From NCBI GenBank assembly GCA_902461565.1, contig CABPYL010000023.1, positions 1 to 45,862 of the forward strand: 45,862 nucleotides of DNA, written 5' to 3'. The notes beneath the pieces were generated by a model that ran no database searches, was not told the DNA's origin, and was given only the letters and a program-made list of their open reading frames with translations. Below, in pieces: positions 8,689 to 17,563 of the stretch. Within the stretch, counting starts at the first letter, position 1; each line of letters begins with the position of its first letter. Position numbers and translations under genes: made by a program. The stretch is from an uncultured Porphyromonadaceae bacterium. GTDB taxonomy: Bacteria > Bacteroidota > Bacteroidia > Bacteroidales > Muribaculaceae.

Positions 8689-10419
8689 ATGACACGTAAA
8701 TGGAATTACCCGACGCTCTCGAGCGAGGAGCAGCGACTCGGCGCAGAACTGGCCCGACGGTTCTCGAACTGCGCACCCGTCGCCGACCTACTTGTGCAGC
8801 GCGGAATAACTACCATCGACGCTGCCGAGAAATTTTTCCATCCATCACTGCGAGACCTGCATGATCCGTTCCTTATGCCCGACATGGACAAGGCCGTGGA
8901 ACGCCTCAACCGCGCTATGGGCTGCAAGGAGAAGATTATGGTATACGGCGACTACGATGTGGACGGCACCACTGCCGTCGCCCTCGTGTACCGCTACCTG
9001 CAGAACTTCTACTCGGAACTGGACTTCTATATTCCCACACGCTACGACGAGGGCTACGGTATTTCCCGGAAAAGCATCGACTATGTCGCCGAACAGGGCG
9101 TCAAACTGGTAATTATACTCGACTGCGGCATCAAGGCCATCGACGAGATAGGCTATGCCCGCGAGAAGGGCATCGACTTCATTATCTGCGACCACCACAT
9201 GCCCGACGAGACCCTGCCGCCGGCGGTGGCCATCCTCAACCCCAAGCTGGAAGGCTCCACCTATCCGTGCCCTCACCTGTCGGGCTGCGGCGTAGGCTAC
9301 AAGTTCATGCAGGCGTTTTCCATAAGCAACGGTATCGCCACCGCCGAGCTGGAAAGCATGCTGGATCTTGTGGCGGTGAGCATCGCCGCAGACATCGTGC
9401 CGATGGTGGACGAGAACCGCGTTATGGCCCACATGGGTCTGAAACGCCTGAACTCCAATCCCAACATGGGCCTGCGCGCCATAATCCGCACCTGCGGTCT
9501 CGGCGGCAAGGAAATTACGATAAACGATGTCATTTTCAAGATAGGCCCGCGCATCAACGCGTCGGGACGCATGCAGTGCGGCAGCGAGGCTGTGGAGCTG
9601 CTTGTTTCCCGCGACGCCAAGGAGGCCGCGCGCCGCAGCCAGGAGATAGACAAATACAACCAGGACCGCAAGGAACTGGACAAGCGAATCACCGAGGAGG
9701 CCAACGCCATCCTCGAGGCGCGCGGCGAAATGCACTCGCCCAAGAAATCCATAGTAATATATAACAAGGACTGGCACAAAGGCATTATCGGCATAGTTGC
9801 CTCACGCCTTACCGAGCTGTACTACAAACCATCGGTTGTTCTGACATACAGCAACGGCCTGGCCACGGGTTCGTCGCGCTCGGTGCAGGCTTTCGATATC
9901 TACAAGGCTGTGGAATCCACACGCGACCTGCTGGAAAACTTCGGCGGCCACGCCTACGCCGTAGGCCTGTCGCTGCGCGAAGAAAACATTCCAGAATTCA
10001 CCCGCCGCTTCGAGGAATACGTGGCAGCCAACATCCTGCCCGAGCAGCTTACGCCGCAGATAGACATCGACGCCTTCCTCTCCTTTGCCGACATTACTCC
10101 GGAATTCGTATCTATCCTGCGACTGTTCAACCCGTTCGGTCCCGGCAACCGCAAGCCCACGTTCTGCACGCGCCGCGTAAAGGATTTCGGGACGAGCAAA
10201 CTTGTCGGGCACAACCTTGAGCACATCAAGCTGGAGCTTGTGGACGATACCTCGGGCCACGTGATAAACGGCATAGCCTTCAACATGGCGTCGTACTTCG
10301 AGCATATCCATTCGGGGCGCCCGTTCAATATCTGCTACAGCATAGAAGAGAACAAACACCAGAACGCATCCTCGCCGCTGCAGCTGCTTGTAAAGCAAAT
10401 CCGCGTTACCGAAGTGTAG
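8689..10419 (+). CDS. recJ: Single-stranded-DNA exonuclease RecJ
   Basis: RecJ is a 5'-to-3' exonuclease on single-stranded DNA in recombination and mismatch repair, and can act on ends opened by a RecQ helicase. The 576-residue product has the DHH phosphoesterase motifs in order: YGDYDVDGTTAVAL (motif I, about residues 85-98), ILDCGIKAIDEI (motif II), CDHHMPDE (the DHH motif), and ISIAADIVPM (motif IV equivalent VSIAADIVPM). The DHHA1 domain has NFGGHAYAVGLSL, and a C-terminal OB fold follows. The last codon abuts the recQ ATG with no gap, so the two are surely one transcriptional unit. The 278-bp region upstream holds the promoter and no gene. Confidence 0.95.
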   Translation: MTRKWNYPTLSSEEQRLGAELARRFSNCAPVADLLVQRGITTIDAAEKFFHPSLRDLHDPFLMPDMDKAVERLNRAMGCKEKIMVYGDYDVDGTTAVALVYRYLQNFYSELDFYIPTRYDEGYGISRKSIDYVAEQGVKLVIILDCGIKAIDEIGYAREKGIDFIICDHHMPDETLPPAVAILNPKLEGSTYPCPHLSGCGVGYKFMQAFSISNGIATAELESMLDLVAVSIAADIVPMVDENRVMAHMGLKRLNSNPNMGLRAIIRTCGLGGKEITINDVIFKIGPRINASGRMQCGSEAVELLVSRDAKEAARRSQEIDKYNQDRKELDKRITEEANAILEARGEMHSPKKSIVIYNKDWHKGIIGIVASRLTELYYKPSVVLTYSNGLATGSSRSVQAFDIYKAVESTRDLLENFGGHAYAVGLSLREENIPEFTRRFEEYVAANILPEQLTPQIDIDAFLSFADITPEFVSILRLFNPFGPGNRKPTFCTRRVKDFGTSKLVGHNLEHIKLELVDDTSGHVINGIAFNMASYFEHIHSGRPFNICYSIEENKHQNASSPLQLLVKQIRVTEV

Positions 10420-12378
10420 ATGGACGACCTTTCGGGTTACTACGACTTTTCCGAACCGGACTACATTCCTTTCGACGAGGCGCCGGACACCGACGACCCC
10501 ACGGAAACGCTGAGGCGCTACTGGGGCTACGACAGTTTCCGCCCCATGCAAGGCGAGATTGTGCGGTCGGTACTGTCTGGCAGAGACACTCTTGGGCTGC
10601 TGCCTACCGGCGGCGGCAAATCCATAACGTTCCAGGTTCCGGCCATGATGCTGCCGGGCCTCACTATTGTGGTTACACCGCTGGTTTCGCTCATGAAAGA
10701 CCAGGTGGACAATCTGCGCAAGCGGCGCATTCCGGCCGCCTGTATGTACATGGGCATAACGCGCCACGAGACGGACTACACCATCGAGCGTTGCTGCGCC
10801 GGCAAGCTTAAAATGCTGTATGTGGCGCCGGAACGCCTGGGGAGCGATGGTTTCATAGCCCAGCTGCGCCGCTGGAACCCGAGCCTGTTTGTTGTGGACG
10901 AGGCACACTGCATATCGCAGTGGGGCTATGACTTCCGCCCGTCGTATCTGCGTATATCGCGTCTGCGGGAAGAATTTCCGGAGGTTCCCGTGCTGGCACT
11001 TACCGCCTCGGCGACCCCCGAAGTGGCCGAGGACATCGTACGCAGCCTGCAGATGCGCGCTCCCGCGCGCTTCTCGCTCAGTTTCAGCCGCGACAACATT
11101 TCCTTTCTTGTGCGCCACGTATCGGCGAAGATGACAAAGCTGCTCGAAGTGCTTCGCGGCACAAGCGGCCCCGCCATCGTGTACGTGCGTTCGCGCCGAC
11201 GCTGCCGCGAGCTTGCCGACGCCCTCAAGGCCGAAAACATATCGGCCGACTACTACCACGCCGGGCTTACGGCTCACGAGAAAGCCGAGCGGCAGGACGC
11301 ATGGCAGGGCGGCACGACGAGGGTCATCGTGGCCACGACGGCATTCGGCATGGGCATCGACAAACCGGATGTGCGCACGGTAGTACACTACGATATTCCG
11401 ATGTCTCTGGAGGAATACTACCAGGAGGCAGGCCGTGCGGGGCGCGACGGCAAAGAGTCTGTTGCCGTACTGATATGCAACGACCGCGACAAAGCCGCGA
11501 TGGCAACACGCCTAAAAAACGCCTTTCCGCCCAAGGACTATCTGCGCACTGTATACGATGAAGTATGCCGATTTCTGAATGTGCCAATGGGCGAGGGATT
11601 CCAGGCCGTGTTCGATTTCAATCCGGCGCTGATGTGCCAGAAGTACGGCATGCAGCCTCGCATGGTTATGAGCGCCATATCCATTATCGAGCGTGCGGGC
11701 TACTGGGTGTACAGCGAGGAGGTTGAGACGAGTGCCCGGGTGATGTTCAGCGTACGCCGCGACGAACTATACGGCGAAGAGTTCACGCCGCACCAGGAAG
11801 AGATTATCAACCGTATACTGCGCACTCGCCCCGGCGTTTTCGCAGATTTCGTGTTCATCGACGAAGAACTGATAGCCCACGACACAGGTGTGCGCCCCGA
11901 AGCGATATATCCAGAACTGATAGCCTTATCCAGGCGCCACATAATAAAATACATTCCAAAATCGCACACGCCTTACATCACTTTTACGGCCAACAGATGC
12001 CCCTCGGCCGAACTCACCTTCCCGAAAGCGGTATACGAAAACCTGCGTGCCCGAATGGAGGAGCGGCTTGAGGCAATGAAAGAATTTGCCTTTAACGACG
12101 AAAGCTGCCGCGTAGAACGGATGCTACGCTATTTCGGCGAGAAAGAATCCGGCGAGTGCGGGAAATGCGACGTATGCCGCTCGCAAAGGAAACCGTCTTT
12201 CGATGCCGCAATTTTTGAAAGTCGGCTTATGGCCGCGCTCGAGCAGTCTTCGCCGCTCGACCTGGTGGCATCGTCGCGCTCCTTAGGCAAAAATCTCGGA
12301 AAGGCGATGGATGTTGTGCGCGACCTCGCCGACCGCGGTATTATACGGATAGACGGCACTTTGATAACTAAATGTTAA
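10420..12378 (+). CDS. recQ: RecQ-family ATP-dependent DNA helicase
   Basis: RecQ is a 3'-to-5' DNA helicase in recombination and fork repair. Visible motifs in the 652-residue product include LLPTGGGKSITFQVPA (Walker A), VVDEAHCISQWGYDFRP (DEAH and aromatic loop), LALTASATPEVAEDI, and motif VI QEAGRAGRDG. The four zinc cysteines, C563, C580, C583 and C586, sit in the RMLRYFGEKESGECGKCDVC context, about 180 residues later than in E. coli RecQ. A winged-helix-like segment (about residues 380-540) lies between the helicase core and the zinc module. No HRDC domain is recognisable; the last 60 residues look like another small winged helix. It starts directly after the recJ stop, and a terminator at 12474-12514 follows. 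Confidence 0.92.
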   Translation: MDDLSGYYDFSEPDYIPFDEAPDTDDPTETLRRYWGYDSFRPMQGEIVRSVLSGRDTLGLLPTGGGKSITFQVPAMMLPGLTIVVTPLVSLMKDQVDNLRKRRIPAACMYMGITRHETDYTIERCCAGKLKMLYVAPERLGSDGFIAQLRRWNPSLFVVDEAHCISQWGYDFRPSYLRISRLREEFPEVPVLALTASATPEVAEDIVRSLQMRAPARFSLSFSRDNISFLVRHVSAKMTKLLEVLRGTSGPAIVYVRSRRRCRELADALKAENISADYYHAGLTAHEKAERQDAWQGGTTRVIVATTAFGMGIDKPDVRTVVHYDIPMSLEEYYQEAGRAGRDGKESVAVLICNDRDKAAMATRLKNAFPPKDYLRTVYDEVCRFLNVPMGEGFQAVFDFNPALMCQKYGMQPRMVMSAISIIERAGYWVYSEEVETSARVMFSVRRDELYGEEFTPHQEEIINRILRTRPGVFADFVFIDEELIAHDTGVRPEAIYPELIALSRRHIIKYIPKSHTPYITFTANRCPSAELTFPKAVYENLRARMEERLEAMKEFAFNDESCRVERMLRYFGEKESGECGKCDVCRSQRKPSFDAAIFESRLMAALEQSSPLDLVASSRSLGKNLGKAMDVVRDLADRGIIRIDGTLITKC

Positions 12379-12473
12379 TGAGAGTTAAACACACAAATAT
12401 CGACTAAACCTTTGTGTTTGCCGTCAGTCATATAATCAGTAATAAGACATAGCTTTAAAAGACTCCAATAGGA

Positions 12474-12514
12474 TAGGCTCCGACTCGTGAAGAATCGGAG
12501 CCTAAATCATTTTT
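12474..12514 (+). terminator. Intrinsic terminator of recJ-recQ
   Basis: TAGGCTCCGA (12474-12483) pairs perfectly with TCGGAGCCTA (12495-12504) over 10 bp with an 11-nt loop, followed by AATCATTTTT. Confidence 0.85.
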
Positions 12515-12640
12515 AGATGTAAGTTCAGCCCGTGCCGGGCTGATTCTACGGAGATGCCTTTTTCACGGGCGGCAAGCGCCCGCGGTTATGTAGATTTTTG
12601 GCCTCCGGCCATTCATATTCATGTAATTTAATGTTTTAGG

Positions 12641-12672
12641 TTTGGCCATTACGCTGATTATGCGTAATTTTG
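12641..12672 (+). promoter_or_regulatory. Promoter of the secreted subtilase
   Basis: TTTG at 12641-12644 and TAATTTTG at 12665-12672 are 20 bp apart, a full match to the Bacteroidetes consensus. It ends 8 bp before the chosen ATG at 12681, so the mRNA would be leaderless or nearly so. It also argues against translation starting at the in-frame ATG at 12642, which lies inside the promoter. Confidence 0.65.
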
Positions 12673-12680
12673 AGAAGTCT

Positions 12681-14861
12681 ATGAAACTCCATACAATTCT
12701 CATTCTATGTATGGCCGCTCTGTCGGCCGCAGCCGCAACGCCATCAAAATTCGACGGGACAAGCCGTTTTGTCCTCGGGTGTATGGCTCCCGAGGCACGT
12801 TCGGAAGCTGTTTTCACCGCCTTTCTGCGTATGCAACCAGGCAGCCGGGTTCCCGACGGCATTGAATTCTTACGTCAGCTCGGACCTGTAACGCTTGTGC
12901 GTGCCACAGTATCGAAACTACGCGCCTTAGAGGATAATCCTGACGTAATCAGCATAAGTATAGGTGGCAAAGTCAACGCCGACAACGACCTGAGCGCAGA
13001 CTGCACAGGCTCGCGCGCCATTGCCCGCGGCATCGACGGTGCTTCCGGTTACACAGGCCGCGGAGTTGTTGCCGGTCTGTTCGATACCGGCTTCGATTTT
13101 CAGAATCCGTCGTTCAGAAATATCGACGGCACAAACCGCATAGAACGTGTTTTCGTGTACGACGGCGCTGAGGGCGAGTGCTCTGCATACACCGAGTCGG
13201 CACAGATAGACACCCTCACCACCGAACAGCCGGCCGACTGCCACGGCACACACGTTCTCGGCACTATCGGCGGCTACTACCGCGGCAATATAACCGTAGC
13301 GGAAGAAGATGGCACGAAGACCGCCGACGGCAGCATATTCGCCGGCATGGCGCCCGACGCCTCACTGGCCGTGGCGGCAGGACTGCTGTACGACGCCAAC
13401 ATTGTGGATGGCGTGGCACGGATAATCGACCACGCCCGCGACACCGGGCGCCCGTGCGTGGTTAATCTGTCGCTGAGTGATATCGTAGGCCCGCACGATG
13501 GCTCCGATGATTTTGCCACGGCAATATCAGCACTCGCACGCGACGCAGTAATCGTGGTTTCTTCAGGCAACTACGCCGACAAGAACGTCTCCATAAGCCA
13601 CTCCTTCACCTCAGACAGTCCCCAAATAGCCACTTCGCTGTGGCCGGTTTCGTGGATAGAAAGCTATTCGGGCGCCGTAGGCGTATGGGGCGACGACAGC
13701 ACACCTCTGGATCTTGAAATACAGATACGCAACAATTCCGAACAGAAAGTACTTGCCTCTTTTAAGATTCCGGCCGATACCACCGAAGCCGTGTATACTA
13801 CAGTAGACTACGAGCAGCGCCCCGGCCGTCCGGCGGGACGCAAAATCTTGTCGCTGAGCCGGGGATATACGGACAGCTACATAGCTGTTTATCCGCAGCG
13901 CGCTCCGTCGGGCAGATACGGGTACTATATAAACTTCGAACTTACCCAGATACGGGAACAGAAACCGAAATATATCGCACCGGCGATAATCGTGGGCGGC
14001 GGTAACGGTCAGTACGCCGACATATACCTTGACAGCCGTTATGGCAGACTGTCGAGCCTCAACATTCCGGGATTTGTCAACGGGCGCAACGATATGCCGG
14101 TATCATCTATGGCCTGCGGCGAAGGAATAGTCTGCGTAGGGGCCTGGACAGGACGGCCATCGTGGCCCACTACCGACGGGCGCACCCTCTCGATTGCGCC
14201 GACAGGATACGCGCAGGGCGAGATAGCCCCGTTCTCGTCGTACGGTACTCTGCGCGACGGGCGCACACTGCCTACCGTGGCCGCTCCCGGCGCATCGGTC
14301 ATTTCCAGCTACTCCACGCCTTTTGTAAACGCCAATCCCAACGAAACGTTCTACGGTATATCGGCTTTCGGAGAATCCGACGGACGCACCGACTACTGGA
14401 CGGCCATGTTCGGTACATCTATGTCGGCACCGGTGGTAACCGGATGCATCGCGCAGTGGCTTGAGGCCGATCCGACGCTTACAAGCGCCGACGTCCTCGA
14501 AATAATAGCCGCTACGGCAGACAACGTCGCCACAACAGAAAACGACAAAGTACGCTGGGGTGCGGGACGTTTCAATGCCGAGGCCGGGCTGCGGGAAGTT
14601 CTTCGCCGTCAGGCCTCCGTGGCCGTGCCCGGTAGCGGCGATAACGCCGAAATCTTCGTGCGCAACAACGGCGGAAACCTCGAAATCAATATTCCGGGTT
14701 CGCATGGATTCAACGCAACACTTTTCAGCGTTGCCGGAATACCCGCGGCATCGGCAACGAGCGTTTCCGACATTCTATGTCTCAACACTTCCGGGCTTCG
14801 TCCGGGAGTATACATCCTCCGCGCAGGCACTCACGTGAAAAGAATCCTGATAGGTAACTGA
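12681..14861 (+). CDS. Secreted subtilisin-like serine protease (S8) with sorting-type C-terminus
   Basis: This is a secreted S8 peptidase, target unknown. With the start at 12681 the protein is 726 residues and begins with a signal peptide (MKLHTILILCMAALSAAAA). The triad is intact: D135 in GLFDTGFD, H188 in DCHGTHV, S580 in GTSMSAP. The oxyanion asparagine is N297 in VSSGN. The 280 residues between N297 and S580 are far more than in classical subtilisin and include a beta-rich insert (about 310-440). The last 70 residues (ATLFSVAGIPAAS, GLRPGVYILRAG, VKRILIGN) resemble a type IX secretion sorting domain, or a related beta-sandwich. The alternative start at 12642 would add 13 residues that spoil the signal peptide. 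cdsA lies 49 bp downstream with its own -7 box. Confidence 0.88.
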   Translation: MKLHTILILCMAALSAAAATPSKFDGTSRFVLGCMAPEARSEAVFTAFLRMQPGSRVPDGIEFLRQLGPVTLVRATVSKLRALEDNPDVISISIGGKVNADNDLSADCTGSRAIARGIDGASGYTGRGVVAGLFDTGFDFQNPSFRNIDGTNRIERVFVYDGAEGECSAYTESAQIDTLTTEQPADCHGTHVLGTIGGYYRGNITVAEEDGTKTADGSIFAGMAPDASLAVAAGLLYDANIVDGVARIIDHARDTGRPCVVNLSLSDIVGPHDGSDDFATAISALARDAVIVVSSGNYADKNVSISHSFTSDSPQIATSLWPVSWIESYSGAVGVWGDDSTPLDLEIQIRNNSEQKVLASFKIPADTTEAVYTTVDYEQRPGRPAGRKILSLSRGYTDSYIAVYPQRAPSGRYGYYINFELTQIREQKPKYIAPAIIVGGGNGQYADIYLDSRYGRLSSLNIPGFVNGRNDMPVSSMACGEGIVCVGAWTGRPSWPTTDGRTLSIAPTGYAQGEIAPFSSYGTLRDGRTLPTVAAPGASVISSYSTPFVNANPNETFYGISAFGESDGRTDYWTAMFGTSMSAPVVTGCIAQWLEADPTLTSADVLEIIAATADNVATTENDKVRWGAGRFNAEAGLREVLRRQASVAVPGSGDNAEIFVRNNGGNLEINIPGSHGFNATLFSVAGIPAASATSVSDILCLNTSGLRPGVYILRAGTHVKRILIGN

Positions 14862-14883
14862 CAAATATGTCGTGTAAAATGCT

Positions 14884-14891
14884 TAACTTTG
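14884..14891 (+). promoter_or_regulatory. -7 element before cdsA
   Basis: TAACTTTG matches TAnnTTTG and lies 19 bp before the cdsA ATG. No good -33 TTTG is seen, so cdsA may also be read through from the subtilase gene. Confidence 0.45.
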
Positions 14892-14910
14892 CGAAAACAA
14901 TCTTAAAGTA

Positions 14911-15735
14911 ATGAAAAATCTCGTAGTCCGCAGTCTCAGCGGAATAGTTTACGTAGCACTGATAATAGGTGCGATACTCTCCGGAGAATCATGTTTTTTC
15001 GCTCTCACACTGCTGTTGGGACTGCTCGCCGCAGTAGAATTCGAACACATAGTACTCACGCCGATCAACAGCGTATGGCACTGGGCCGTACGTATTTTAG
15101 ACACTGTAACCGCTCTGGCAGCCATTACTCTCCCCCTGTTTCTGGAACTGCCCGACGTTATTGGAGACACATGTCTGGGCATAGTGTTGCTCTACCCCCT
15201 TGCGCGCTTCACCATCGCACTCTACGACAAAAGTCCGGCGGCATACCGCGATTGCGCATGGTCGTGCCTCATGCTTGCCTATGTGGCGCTCCCCCTTGCT
15301 ATGCTTAATCTACTTAGCCGCCTTGCACCACAGTGGCAGATTATAATGCTTACCATGTTCATAATGATATGGCTGAACGATACCGGCGCCTACTGCGTGG
15401 GGTCCATGATTGGCAAAAATCGTATGTTTCCACGCCTCTCGCCCAAGAAATCGTGGGAAGGCTTCGCAGGCGGTCTTGCATGTTGCATCGGTGCCGGAGT
15501 GGGTGCCTATTACATGAACACGGACATTTTCAGCCTGCCCGTGTGGATTGCTTTCGGCATAATCGTATGCGCGTTCTCCACCTGGGGCGACCTTTTTGAA
15601 TCGCTGCTAAAACGAAGCCACGCCATAAAGGATTCAGGTAATCTGATACCGGGCCACGGCGGCATACTGGACCGTATCGATTCCATGCTGTTTGTAAGCA
15701 TGGCCACGGTGCTGTTCTATCTGATAATGCTTTAA
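14911..15735 (+). CDS. cdsA: Phosphatidate cytidylyltransferase
   Basis: CdsA makes CDP-diacylglycerol from phosphatidic acid and CTP at the inner membrane, the branch point to all membrane phospholipids. The 274-residue product has about seven or eight membrane segments and the full family signature near the C-terminus: SLLKRSHAIKDSGNLIPGHG followed by GILDRIDS, with the lysine, aspartates and HGG in their usual places. NDTGAYCVGSMIGKNR and LSPKKSWEGFAGG upstream are also typical. It sits between the secreted subtilase and a GH9 gene 34 bp downstream. Neither neighbour has a known metabolic link to it. Confidence 0.95.
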   Translation: MKNLVVRSLSGIVYVALIIGAILSGESCFFALTLLLGLLAAVEFEHIVLTPINSVWHWAVRILDTVTALAAITLPLFLELPDVIGDTCLGIVLLYPLARFTIALYDKSPAAYRDCAWSCLMLAYVALPLAMLNLLSRLAPQWQIIMLTMFIMIWLNDTGAYCVGSMIGKNRMFPRLSPKKSWEGFAGGLACCIGAGVGAYYMNTDIFSLPVWIAFGIIVCAFSTWGDLFESLLKRSHAIKDSGNLIPGHGGILDRIDSMLFVSMATVLFYLIML

Positions 15736-15769
15736 CCTTAATTATCCATATCTCCCAATTGTCTATACC

Positions 15770-17557
15770 ATGAAAAAAACAACCGCAACAATACTTCTTT
15801 GCGTTCCATTCCTGCTGAATGCCCAGACATCGTTACGCGTAAACCATGCAGGCTATCTCTGCGATGACATAAAGGCCGCCGTATATGTAGGCAACACACC
15901 TGTGGAACAGCTCGAATTTGAGCTGTTGTCGCCGCAGACAGGAGCTTCGGTCATAGACAGCGTAGTAGCATGCCCCGCATGGGAACCGTTCGCGAATACG
16001 GCACGCATATATTTCTCGTCGGAGACTCGTCCTGGCGACTACACACTCTCCGTTAAGTTGCGCGAGAAAGACCAGGTTGTGGATGTAGCGGCGCTTCATA
16101 TAGGCAACGATTCATATTCACGCCTCAACATCAAGGAACTGCCTCTTAACTATCTGCGGCAGCAACGTTGCGGCTACAATCCCGCGCACCGCGCCAAGTG
16201 CCATCAGCACGACGGCTTTGTAGTGCTCTCCGAAGGCCTCGACGGACAGCACTTCGACGTTACCGGAGGATGGCACGACGCATCCGACTATCTTCAGTAT
16301 CTGCCCACATCGGCCAACACGGTATACCAGCTTCTGTTCGCCTACCGCGCCAACCCCAAGGCCTGGGCCGACAAATATAACGCCCGGGGCCTTGAGGGAG
16401 CCAACGGTATTCCTGACATTCTTGACGAGGCCCGCTGGGGTATAGAATGGATGATGAAAATGAATCCGCGCGACGGATTATACTTCAACCAGATAGCCGA
16501 TGACCGCGACCACCGCTTTGTGGGCGCGCCGCAGAACGACAGCACCGATTATGGCCGCGGCAAAGGCCTCGGACGGCCTGTATACCCTGTCTCGGGCAAA
16601 CCGTACGGATTACAGAAATACACGAACCGCAGTACTGGCGAAGCATCGTCGGTAGGCAAATTCGCCTCGGTTTTCGCTCTGGGAGCCGAAGTGTTCGCGG
16701 ACATAGAGCCGAACCTGGCTACAGAACTTACAAAGCGCGCACGCGCAGCATACGATTACGCCGCCGCGCATCCCGGAGCATCGCAGACTGCACCATGCTC
16801 GTCGCCATACTTCTACGAGGAAGACAACTGGGCCGACGATATGGAACTTGCGGCATCTGCGATACACACCCTCACCGGCGACGGCAAAATGTACGACGCA
16901 GCCCTGCGCTATGCCCGTATGGAGCCTGTAACGCCGTGGATGGGCGCAGATACCGCACGCCACTACCAGTGGTATCCGTTTGTTAATCTGGGCCATGCCC
17001 AGCTGGCGACAAAAAGCAATGAGGCGAAAGAATACATGCACCGCGGACTCAAAGCCGTTGCCGACCGCGGAAGCGACAATGTTTTCCGTTTCGGCGTGCC
17101 ATTCGTATGGTGCTCCAACAACCTCGCTGTGGGATTCGTTACACAGGCCATGCTCTACCGCGAAATTACAGGCGATCAAACGTTCCGCGAGACAGAAACA
17201 GCCGTGCGCGACTGGCTGTTCGGCGTTAATCCGTGGGGACAGACGATGATTATAATGCCGGAAAAATCTGTAAAATCGTCGCCCAAAGATCCCCATTCGG
17301 CACTAACCGACATGATGGTACAGCGACGTCCCGGACGCGACTGGCTTATAGGCGGTCTGGTAGACGGTCCGGTGTATACATCTATTTTCAACAGTCTGTG
17401 GGGTGTGCATCTGCGCAACGACGACAAGTTCGCGCACTGTCAGGGCCCGGTAGCGGTGTATCACGACGATTTCAGCGATTACTCCACCAACGAACCTACG
17501 ATGGATGGCACGGCGTCGATGGCATTCATGCTGATGCGCCTGTCCACCCCAGAATAA
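15770..17557 (+). CDS. Secreted glycoside hydrolase family 9 (endoglucanase-like)
   Basis: GH9 enzymes are inverting beta-glucanases, mostly on cellulose, xyloglucan or mixed-linkage glucans. The exact substrate here is not visible. The 595-residue protein has a signal peptide (cut likely after LLNA), an N-terminal Ig-like CelD_N domain (about 20-115, from SLRVNHAGYL) and an (alpha/alpha)6 catalytic domain. The aspartates of GGWHDASDYLQY are D170 and D173. The catalytic acid is E575 in YSTNEPTMDGTASMAF. GLEGANGIPDILDEARWGIEWM and FGVNPWGQ are typical family stretches. There are no SusC/SusD genes alongside, so it does not belong to a recognisable utilisation locus. It converges on the M20 gene with only 6 bp between stop codons. 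Confidence 0.9.
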   Translation: MKKTTATILLCVPFLLNAQTSLRVNHAGYLCDDIKAAVYVGNTPVEQLEFELLSPQTGASVIDSVVACPAWEPFANTARIYFSSETRPGDYTLSVKLREKDQVVDVAALHIGNDSYSRLNIKELPLNYLRQQRCGYNPAHRAKCHQHDGFVVLSEGLDGQHFDVTGGWHDASDYLQYLPTSANTVYQLLFAYRANPKAWADKYNARGLEGANGIPDILDEARWGIEWMMKMNPRDGLYFNQIADDRDHRFVGAPQNDSTDYGRGKGLGRPVYPVSGKPYGLQKYTNRSTGEASSVGKFASVFALGAEVFADIEPNLATELTKRARAAYDYAAAHPGASQTAPCSSPYFYEEDNWADDMELAASAIHTLTGDGKMYDAALRYARMEPVTPWMGADTARHYQWYPFVNLGHAQLATKSNEAKEYMHRGLKAVADRGSDNVFRFGVPFVWCSNNLAVGFVTQAMLYREITGDQTFRETETAVRDWLFGVNPWGQTMIIMPEKSVKSSPKDPHSALTDMMVQRRPGRDWLIGGLVDGPVYTSIFNSLWGVHLRNDDKFAHCQGPVAVYHDDFSDYSTNEPTMDGTASMAFMLMRLSTPE

Positions 17558-17563
17558 GGGATC

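Larger units (their letters stand above)
12379..12680. other. Intergenic region with terminator and small hairpins
   Basis: This stretch holds the recQ terminator, then three more short GC-rich palindromes (stems at 12525-12531/12537-12543, 12566-12571/12577-12582 and 12600-12603/12607-12610) and finally the promoter of the subtilase gene. No coding frame with plausible protein content is present. Confidence 0.5.

Noticed and set aside
9802..11388. 528-codon open frame on the minus strand
   Set aside because: It runs antisense across both recJ and recQ, which have complete domain motifs. Its translation is low-complexity and matches nothing; it results from the GC-rich codon pattern.
12642..12680. 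Upstream ATG for the subtilase
   Set aside because: It overlaps the promoter's -33 and -7 elements and adds 13 polar residues in front of a good signal peptide.
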